In this document: positions 16,010 to 22,784 of the stretch, piece after piece
Layout: every line of letters begins with the position of its first letter
How positions within the stretch are numbered: position 1 is the stretch's first letter
NCBI RefSeq assembly: GCF_014638095.1
Contig: NZ_BMFH01000001.1
Coordinates: 558,001-622,000, forward strand
Direction: 5' to 3'
Length of the DNA stretch: 64,000 nt
Origin: Muriicola marianensis
GTDB taxonomy: Bacteria > Bacteroidota > Bacteroidia > Flavobacteriales > Flavobacteriaceae
Made by a program: the position numbers and the translations under genes
Notes under the pieces: generated by a model
Told to the model about the DNA's origin: nothing
Seen by the model: only the letters and a program-made list of their open reading frames with translations
The model's database searches: none

Positions 16010-19000
16010 ATGCGCTTTTTCAGATTTTCTAAAATTTACTTCTCGCTGTTGCAATTAGGATTCCTGCTCTTCTTTGCTGCGTCTTGGGCCCAGGTAACCT
16101 ACGAAGAAGCCTTCCCTAATCTCACTTTTCAGTATCCTGTTGAAATTCAGCCCTCTGTGGATGGAACGGACAGGATTTTTGTGGTAGAACAGCCCGGGCG
16201 GATCGTGGTCTTTCCCAATGATCCTGGCGTGACAACTGCCCAGAAATCCGTGTTTCTGGACCTTACAGGTGTCGTCAGCTACAGCAGCGGACAGGAGATC
16301 GGTTTACTCGGACTCGCCTTTCACCCCAATTACAATGTAAACGGCTATTTCTATGTGTATTACACGGCCCCCAGTTCCGTTTCAGGGATCAACGTGGAAA
16401 TTGTTCTCGCGAGGTACCAGGTGAGCAATACAGATCCGGACAGCGCCAATCCGGGCAGTGAGCTTATCTTATTCAGTTTCGATAAAAACCAATCCAGTTC
16501 TAACCACAATGGTGGTAAGATCGCTTTTGGCCCTGATGGGTATCTGTACATTTCTGTCGGAGATGGCGGCGGTGCAGGAGACCCGAATAAGAACGCCCAG
16601 GATCTGGATAATATATTCGGCAGTATTCTCAGAATCGATGTGGACGTTGACGGGAGTAACCCGGTAGAGGCCAATCCCGACCTTCCGGATGGGAATTACG
16701 AGATACCTGCAGACAATCCAAGGGTGGGTCTTTCCGGCCTGGATGAACTTTATGCCTGGGGTATTCGAAATACATGGAAGCTGTCTTTTGACCCCCCTAC
16801 CAACAGACTATGGGGTGCGGATGTGGGCCAGGGGGATTACGAGGAAATCAACCTTATCACCAATGGAGGTAATTACGGATGGGATCGGTTTGAGGGGAAT
16901 TCCCTGGAAGATACCTCCACCTCTTTGGTGACCACTCCTGACATAAAGCCCATCTTTGAATACGATCATCTCAACGGGGACGTGTCCATAACAGGTGGCT
17001 ACGTCTACAGAGGTACCAGCACAGATCCTTTGTTACAAGGGAAGTATATCTATGGAGATTACATTTCAGGACGGGTTTGGTCATTGGATTACAATGAATC
17101 TTTGGGAACTGCCACATCAACTGAGTTATTCGACCTGAGTGGTCAGTATATCTCGAGTTTCGGACTCGACGAAAGTGGAGAACTCTATTTCAGCAATTAT
17201 GGAAATTCTGCCAGGATTTACAGGATCACGGGGGGAACCGGAGGGGGAACCAATACTCCCGTTAACGGCTTTGGCAAATGGTATACCCTGGAGAGTGGTG
17301 TAAACGGCGTAGTGGAAAGCCTGTCGGTCTTATCGGAGGACGTGGTGTATGTGGGGGGCGATTTTACCTCCGCAGGGGGGATTTCTACTGTGGATATGGC
17401 AACCTATTCTCCCCAAAATGGCTGGAATGCGTTTGGGGGAGGAACAAACGGAAAAGTGAATAGCATAGCGACAGACAGTAACGGCAATGTTTATGTGGGA
17501 GGAGAGTTTACTCAGATCGGCGGGATCACTGCCAACAACATTGCCTTTTGGAATGGGACTTCCTGGAATGCCATGGGTACCGGCACAGACGGACCGGTTG
17601 CCAAAATCGGCGTAGACAGCGCAGACCGGGTATATGTAGGTGGAGTATTTGTTACAGCCGGAGGGATCACAGTTAATAATATCGCTTTGTGGACTGGTAG
17701 TTGGTCTGCCCTTACAGACGCCGGCAATAGTTTAATCGGCACTAATAATGAAATCAGAGCAATTGCATTCGATGAGAATGATGTCCTTTATGTCGGAGGC
17801 AATTTTGATTCGGCAGGGGGAAATTCAGCTCCGAGGATCGCAACCTGGGATGGAACCAATTGGGGCACACTCGGTCTGGGAACCAGTGGGTTTGTGCAGG
17901 CCATAACCATAGATGCCGGTTTTGTTTACGCAGGGGGAAACTTCGCTGAGGCAGGCGGTCTGACAGTTAACAGGATCGCGAGATGGGATAGGAATTTACT
18001 GGTATGGGAAGCACTAGGTGTCGGGCTTAGCGGCAATGTACGTTCCCTGATTCAGAATGGATCGTACCTATACGTGGGCGGTAGTTTTGAGACGGCAACC
18101 GATATACCGGGAACGAATAAGATCGTCAATAATATTGCCCGATGGAGTGAAGGAACAGGATGGGAAGCCCTGGGCACAAATACGAATGTAGGGGTCAGCA
18201 CCCAGATCAATGCCCTCGGGTTTTCATCGGAAGGCAATAATCTTTTTGCCGGAGGTAATTTTACTTCGGCAGGTCTCACAAGTGCGCTGAATATAGCCAG
18301 GTGGAACGCTGTGGACTGCGCTTCTACTCCTATAACCATCGAATACCAGAGAAATAGTGGCAGTTGGACAGTAGCCGGAAATGAGATTCAGGTTGTGGAA
18401 GGTGAGGCCATCGGCCTTAGCACAGTAGAAAGCGATACTGATTTTGAAATCACCCTTCCTGACGGCACGAAAGTCACAGGCAATTATACCATCCCGGGTA
18501 TTATGGAGTCAGATGAGGGGATGTATCTCTTTACTTTGAGCAATGGTTGTTATGAGGTCTTGTCCATAATCGTCAATCCACCCGGAGATGATGATAACGA
18601 CGGGGTAGACAATACGGTGGACCTCTGTCCGAACACACCTGCTGGTGAATACGTGGATGCGAATGGGTGTTCCCAAAGCCAGTTGGACGATGATAACGAC
18701 GGGGTTAGCAACGACCTGGATCAGTGTCCGAATACTCCGGCAGGGGCCTCTGTAAATTCTGAGGGTTGTGCACAAAGTCAGCTTGACGATGATAACGACG
18801 GAGTGAACAACGATCTGGATCAATGTCCCAATACGCCGGCAGGAGCCACCGTGAATTCAGTGGGTTGTGCTCAAAGTCAGCTTGACGACGATAACGACGG
18901 GGTCAGCAATGATCAGGATCTGTGCCCAAATACGCCGTCAAACGAAACGGCTGATGCAAATGGCTGCTCACCCTCCCAACTGGATGACGACAACGATGGG

Positions 19001-19990
19001 GTAAGCAATGCTGTGGATCAGTGCCCAAATACTCCGGCTGGGGCTACGGTCGACCAGTTTGGATGCGAGGCGGGCCAATTGGATGGGGACAATGATGGAG
19101 TCACTAACGACCTCGATCTTTGTCCGAACACTCCCAACGGAGAATCTGTAGATGCTGATGGATGCAGTCAAAGTCAGCTGGATGACGACAATGACGGAGT
19201 CTCCAACGATCTTGATCAATGCCCGAATACTGCTCCGGGTATTGCGGTAGACAGCACAGGATGCCCGGTGACGGGTCTTCCTTCGGATAATTTTGTGATC
19301 GCTGTCACCTCCAATTCTTGTCCTGGACAGGCCAATGGGCTTTTGAACATCTCGGCAGTTCAGGCATTGTCCTATACAGCACAGATCACCTCGGCGAGTT
19401 ATTCACAAACCTTCAATTTCTCTCAGAACCTGGAGGTTACCGATCTGATTGCAGGAACCTATGAAATATGTATTACCGTTAGTGAGATTCCTGCATATGA
19501 ATTCTGTGGCAGAGCAACTGTCTCGGAACCTGAGGAGCTAAGTGTAGATTCCTCAATCAATTCCATCGACGGTACACTGACCCTTCTTTTCTCAGGGGCG
19601 TCTTTGTACACGGTCGAATTCAATTCTCAGATTTTTAAGACAGGATCCGACAAAATGACTCTCGAGCTTAAAAAGGAGGTCAATACCGTAAAAGTATATA
19701 CAGAACAGGACTGCCAGGGGGAATATATGGAGACCATTTATCTGGCTGCAGATGCGGTAGTATTTCCGAATCCGTTTCAGGATGAGATCCATGTTCAGAT
19801 CAATCGGCCTGACAGCAGAACTGTCCAAATCGATGTATTCGCAGAAAATGGAAGTCTTGTGGTCTCCCAGGAAAACGAGGTCATTGATGGACTGATCACC
19901 CTTAATGCAAGCGCGCTGCCAGGCGGGATTTACTTTATAAAGGTGAGCACACCTAATTTTGTCAAAAACTTTAAAGTGATAAAAAAATGA
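16010..19990 (+). CDS. T9SS-secreted sugar dehydrogenase / propeller / TSP3 repeat protein
   Basis: 1326 residues, exported. A signal peptide (MRFFRFSKIYFSLLQLGFLL, cut near SWAQ) leads a glucose/sorbosone dehydrogenase-like propeller domain (about residues 30-410) with LGLAFHPNYNVNGYFYVYY, NHNGGKIAFGPDGYLYISVG and GADVGQGDYEEINLI. A second repeat region (about 435-770) has seven units built on YVGGxFxxAGGxxxNxIAxW. Seven calcium-binding thrombospondin type 3 repeats follow (about 860-1090). The C-terminus carries a type IX secretion sorting domain with VFPNPFQDEIHV and GGIYFIKVST, ending in KVIKK. It is therefore probably displayed or released at the surface. The dehydrogenase activity would need PQQ and is unproven. 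The next gene overlaps by 4 bp. Confidence 0.92.
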   Translation: MRFFRFSKIYFSLLQLGFLLFFAASWAQVTYEEAFPNLTFQYPVEIQPSVDGTDRIFVVEQPGRIVVFPNDPGVTTAQKSVFLDLTGVVSYSSGQEIGLLGLAFHPNYNVNGYFYVYYTAPSSVSGINVEIVLARYQVSNTDPDSANPGSELILFSFDKNQSSSNHNGGKIAFGPDGYLYISVGDGGGAGDPNKNAQDLDNIFGSILRIDVDVDGSNPVEANPDLPDGNYEIPADNPRVGLSGLDELYAWGIRNTWKLSFDPPTNRLWGADVGQGDYEEINLITNGGNYGWDRFEGNSLEDTSTSLVTTPDIKPIFEYDHLNGDVSITGGYVYRGTSTDPLLQGKYIYGDYISGRVWSLDYNESLGTATSTELFDLSGQYISSFGLDESGELYFSNYGNSARIYRITGGTGGGTNTPVNGFGKWYTLESGVNGVVESLSVLSEDVVYVGGDFTSAGGISTVDMATYSPQNGWNAFGGGTNGKVNSIATDSNGNVYVGGEFTQIGGITANNIAFWNGTSWNAMGTGTDGPVAKIGVDSADRVYVGGVFVTAGGITVNNIALWTGSWSALTDAGNSLIGTNNEIRAIAFDENDVLYVGGNFDSAGGNSAPRIATWDGTNWGTLGLGTSGFVQAITIDAGFVYAGGNFAEAGGLTVNRIARWDRNLLVWEALGVGLSGNVRSLIQNGSYLYVGGSFETATDIPGTNKIVNNIARWSEGTGWEALGTNTNVGVSTQINALGFSSEGNNLFAGGNFTSAGLTSALNIARWNAVDCASTPITIEYQRNSGSWTVAGNEIQVVEGEAIGLSTVESDTDFEITLPDGTKVTGNYTIPGIMESDEGMYLFTLSNGCYEVLSIIVNPPGDDDNDGVDNTVDLCPNTPAGEYVDANGCSQSQLDDDNDGVSNDLDQCPNTPAGASVNSEGCAQSQLDDDNDGVNNDLDQCPNTPAGATVNSVGCAQSQLDDDNDGVSNDQDLCPNTPSNETADANGCSPSQLDDDNDGVSNAVDQCPNTPAGATVDQFGCEAGQLDGDNDGVTNDLDLCPNTPNGESVDADGCSQSQLDDDNDGVSNDLDQCPNTAPGIAVDSTGCPVTGLPSDNFVIAVTSNSCPGQANGLLNISAVQALSYTAQITSASYSQTFNFSQNLEVTDLIAGTYEICITVSEIPAYEFCGRATVSEPEELSVDSSINSIDGTLTLLFSGASLYTVEFNSQIFKTGSDKMTLELKKEVNTVKVYTEQDCQGEYMETIYLAADAVVFPNPFQDEIHVQINRPDSRTVQIDVFAENGSLVVSQENEVIDGLITLNASALPGGIYFIKVSTPNFVKNFKVIKK
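17321..18312 (+). repeat. Seven tandem propeller-type repeats within the secreted protein
   Basis: In-frame repeats of roughly 40-55 codons, each with a core like YVGGNFDSAGG followed by a RIATWDGTNW-type strand. Seven copies are recognisable and spacing varies because of loop insertions. The pattern suggests one complete seven-bladed propeller. It is coding sequence, not a DNA-level satellite. Confidence 0.75.
18587..19279 (+). repeat. Seven 99-bp thrombospondin type 3 repeats
   Basis: Exactly seven units of 33 codons with the pattern DDDNDGVSNDLDQCPNTPAG plus a 13-residue spacer ending in GCxxxQL. Unit 6 begins DGDNDG and unit 7 has CPNTAPG. The Asp/Asn ladders bind calcium and each unit has two Cys. 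DNA identity between units is high enough for slippage or recombination to change copy number. Confidence 0.92.
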
Positions 19991-20679
19991 GGCCACTGAT
20001 AGGATTCATAGCAAGTCTGATTCTCATACTGGCATCCTGTGGCAAGGACAGGGATCTGGCTTCGCTGCTGATAAGTCCGGATGCCGCCTCTTTAGTATTT
20101 CCGGAAAACCTGACCGAATGTTATGAAGGTACGCTGATTTCGGCAACGCTTAGTGAGGTTACTCTTCAATGGAATGCCTCAGCCAATACAGATCGCTATG
20201 AGCTTCATATCTCACATCTAATCAATGGCTCCAAGGATATATATACCACTGAAAATGTCAATTTTACAGCCCGTATAGAGAGGGGAGTGCCCTATTCCTG
20301 GTATGTAGTGTCATTGGCTGATGGTTCAAACGCCACCGCGACCAGCGATACCTGGTCGTTTTACAATGCCGGAGACGCTATCACTTCATATGTTCCTTTC
20401 CCTGCAGAAGCCTTAAATCCGCTGCCTGGAGCATCTTTATCTGGTATGAGCTCGGTCAATCTGACCTGGCAGGCTGCAGATCTGGACGATGACATTGTGG
20501 AATATGATGTATATTTTGGAAGTTCAAAGCCTCCGGTAATGTTTGAACAAGATCTTTCGACTGCCTCCCTCACCTCTGTCCCGGTGACTTCGGGCACAAC
20601 TTATTTTTGGAAGATCGTCACAAGGGACGCAATTGGTAATGAATCCGATTCGGAAGTATTCAGCTTTTCGGTAAATTAA
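19987..20679 (+). CDS. Lipoprotein with two fibronectin III-like domains
   Basis: 230 residues. The lipoprotein signal peptide is MRPLIGFIASLILILASCGK, with lipidation expected at Cys18 (lipobox LASC). Two beta-sandwich units of FN3/SusE-like type follow, each with a TLQWNAS- or NLTWQAA-type strand and a closing YSWYVVSL or YFWKIVTRD strand. It starts inside the stop of the T9SS-secreted protein (ATGA overlap), so the two are translationally coupled and probably act together. The lipoprotein may anchor or receive the secreted partner at the outer membrane. No enzyme motif is visible. Confidence 0.82.
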   Translation: MRPLIGFIASLILILASCGKDRDLASLLISPDAASLVFPENLTECYEGTLISATLSEVTLQWNASANTDRYELHISHLINGSKDIYTTENVNFTARIERGVPYSWYVVSLADGSNATATSDTWSFYNAGDAITSYVPFPAEALNPLPGASLSGMSSVNLTWQAADLDDDIVEYDVYFGSSKPPVMFEQDLSTASLTSVPVTSGTTYFWKIVTRDAIGNESDSEVFSFSVN

Positions 20680-20713
20680 CCAGAGGTGGCAATATGTTGA
20701 GAAACACCTCCCT

Positions 20714-21370
20714 TTACTTTCGTGAAGGAGTAATTTTATCGTAGAATTCAATCATGTCAGTAGAAAGATCGCTAAAAGTAACTTTCTTTCTGAACAAGAA
20801 CCAGTTTTCAGTTCTCATGATATAGGGCTTGAAACCTGCATAATAGCAAGCTTTAATTGAATTGACGTTGTCCTCTGGAGAAAAAGTAATGACGAATCGG
20901 GCATTGAATTCTTCAGCCTTTTTTGCAACTAGGTCCATTGCGTGAGGCATGACCCCAAATCCCCTGTATTTAGGTAGTGTAAATGCATTTTCTATAAGAG
21001 CCTCATTGCTGGCGAGAACCGGGTAGGAGTCTCCCCAAAAGTCCCTTATCTTATCATTTTGGGATGAACTTATGAGCCACTGACGAAAACATGGGACCCC
21101 ATCCTCGGTCACTGCGACATAGCAATACGGGATGTTCCGTTCAACAATGCCAAAATTTTGATGATCCATCTCAAAATGGGAATGATGTTCGGGCCTGGCA
21201 ACTTCGATCCTAACTTTTTTCAGAGATCTCACGGGCTTTATGGGAATCGTAAGATCCCTTTTCATACCAAAGGCACGCTGACTGGATTTAATGCGTTTTG
21301 CAATTCCTTTTATCAGAAATTGGAATTCCCCTTCTCGCAGGAGATTATAAATCAATCTGAGTTTATCCAA
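20714..21370 (-). CDS. GNAT-like acyltransferase, paralogue of the gene at 2188-2835
   Basis: 218 residues from a TTG codon at 21370. An in-frame stop lies just upstream with no ATG or GTG between, and the TTG start aligns exactly with the ATG of the paralogue at 2188-2835. Shared blocks include YCYVAVTEDGVPCFRQWL here against TCYVATNEDGIPAYRQWL, NAFTLPKYRGFGVMP against NAFSRPEFRGKRIMP, and ARFVITF against ARYIITF. The GNAT assignment rests on that loop and is moderate. No signal peptide. It is a single-gene unit whose 5' region, at 21371-21613, is rich in palindromes. Substrate unknown. Confidence 0.65.
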   Translation of the reverse strand: MDKLRLIYNLLREGEFQFLIKGIAKRIKSSQRAFGMKRDLTIPIKPVRSLKKVRIEVARPEHHSHFEMDHQNFGIVERNIPYCYVAVTEDGVPCFRQWLISSSQNDKIRDFWGDSYPVLASNEALIENAFTLPKYRGFGVMPHAMDLVAKKAEEFNARFVITFSPEDNVNSIKACYYAGFKPYIMRTENWFLFRKKVTFSDLSTDMIEFYDKITPSRK

Positions 21371-21613
21371 ATGTTTTGAAAATCAGTTTTACGCAATAAA
21401 ATAAATATCATCACCGTAGAGATGAATTCTTACAGGGTAATAATTCCCTACGTAGGACCAATATTACTGAAATTTTTCGTCCAATCAGTGTGAGCAATGT
21501 AAAGTAAATTTACTCAGTGTCGAACAATGATTCGCTATAACGACCAGAATGAAGTTGAATTTCACAATCCAGGACGGATTGTGTTTTGATACCGTCCGAA
21601 ATTTACGGCGGAA
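21371..21613. other. Palindrome-rich intergenic region downstream of bshA
   Basis: 243 bp without a gene. It contains three dyads: CCTACGTAGG (21447-21456), AGTAAATTTACT (21503-21514), and an 8-bp stem CACAATCC/GGATTGTG (21563-21570 and 21576-21583) with a 5-nt loop. The last is followed by TTTT on the plus strand but not by a T-run on the minus strand, where bshA ends. It is therefore not a standard terminator for bshA. The first two could be operators for the GNAT gene. Confidence 0.4.
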
Positions 21614-22756
21614 TCATTCCACACTTTTGAAATATTCCCTGTAGGCCTTCTCATACAAATCCTCATATAGCGGCAGCACGTGTTGCAGATCGAACTTCAG
21701 AGCCGTCTTGTAGGCGTTCATTTTAAAGCCTTCCAGGGTCTTTTGATCTTTCAGGATGTGCAGTGCGTTTTTGACCATGTCATCCACATCCCCAACATCA
21801 CTCAGGAAGCCGGTTACCCCGTGAATATTGACCTCCGGGATCCCGCCGGTATTGCTGGAGATCACGGGTACCTTATTGATCATGGCCTCCAGGGCCGCCA
21901 GTCCGAAACTTTCCGACTTGGAAGGTAGCAGGAAGAGATCTGAGAAACACAATATGCGGTCTATCTCAGAACTCTGACCGAGAAACACTACTTTTTGGGT
22001 AATTCCCAATTCATCAACCAGCATTTCCGCCTTCTCTTTTTCAGGTCCTTCCCCTACCATGATCAGTTTGGCGGGCATCTCCTTCTGGATCCCGTAGAAT
22101 ACCTTGATCACATCCGGGATGTGCTTTACCTTCCTGAAATTACTGATATGGGTGATGATCTTTTCATCCTCCCCAGCCATGAGGGAGCGCTGGCAATCGG
22201 TAAATTCAGCACTGTACTTACGCGTGTCTATAAAGTTGGGAATAACCTCGATCTCCTTATCAATCTCGAAGAAATCCAGGGTCTTTTGCCTCAGGTCTGC
22301 CGAAACACTGGTCACTACCTCGGATTTATTGATACTGAATGTGACTGCCGGCTTGTAAAAGGGATGGTTCCCCACCAGGGTGATATCTGTCCCGTGGAGG
22401 GTGGTGATCATGGGAATGTAAATCCCCTCCTCTTCCAATATCTTCTTGGCCATGTAGCCCGCGTAGGCATGGGGGATGGCGTAATGTACATGCAATAGCT
22501 CTATCCCGTGTAGTTTGATGGTGTCTACCAGCTTACTGGAGAGGGCCAGTTCATAGGGCTGATAATGGAACAAGGGATATTCAGGGACGTGCACCTCATG
22601 GAAATGAATGTTATTACTCAGCAATTCCAGCCTGACGGGCTGACGGTAGGTCACGAAGTGGATCTCATGCCCCCTGTTGGCCAGGGCTATCCCGAGTTCT
22701 GTGGCTACTACCCCACTCCCACCAAAAGTGGGATAACATACGATGGCGATCTTCAT
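21614..22756 (-). CDS. bshA: N-acetyl-alpha-D-glucosaminyl L-malate synthase (bacillithiol)
   Basis: 380-residue GT4 glycosyltransferase that joins GlcNAc from UDP-GlcNAc to L-malate, the first step of bacillithiol synthesis. The N-terminus [20 protein letters not shown] and the block [20 protein letters not shown] are BshA signatures, as is [19 protein letters not shown]. The GT-B donor site [20 protein letters not shown] with SNTGGIPEV lies near residue 285. The start is the ATG at 22756, 28 bp after the GH3 gene, with the same orientation. Full length. Confidence 0.95.
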   Translation of the reverse strand: MKIAIVCYPTFGGSGVVATELGIALANRGHEIHFVTYRQPVRLELLSNNIHFHEVHVPEYPLFHYQPYELALSSKLVDTIKLHGIELLHVHYAIPHAYAGYMAKKILEEEGIYIPMITTLHGTDITLVGNHPFYKPAVTFSINKSEVVTSVSADLRQKTLDFFEIDKEIEVIPNFIDTRKYSAEFTDCQRSLMAGEDEKIITHISNFRKVKHIPDVIKVFYGIQKEMPAKLIMVGEGPEKEKAEMLVDELGITQKVVFLGQSSEIDRILCFSDLFLLPSKSESFGLAALEAMINKVPVISSNTGGIPEVNIHGVTGFLSDVGDVDDMVKNALHILKDQKTLEGFKMNAYKTALKFDLQHVLPLYEDLYEKAYREYFKSVE

Positions 22757-22784
22757 GACGTAAACTTACATTTAATTTCCCTTC

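Noticed and set aside
18587-19279. Regular 99-bp repeats as a possible CRISPR array
   Set aside because: The units are in frame, encode calcium-binding TSP3 repeats and have no unique spacers.
20680-20713. GAGGTG/CACCTC pairing after the FN3 lipoprotein gene
   Set aside because: Six pairs with a 16-nt loop and no proper T-run, so not called as a terminator.
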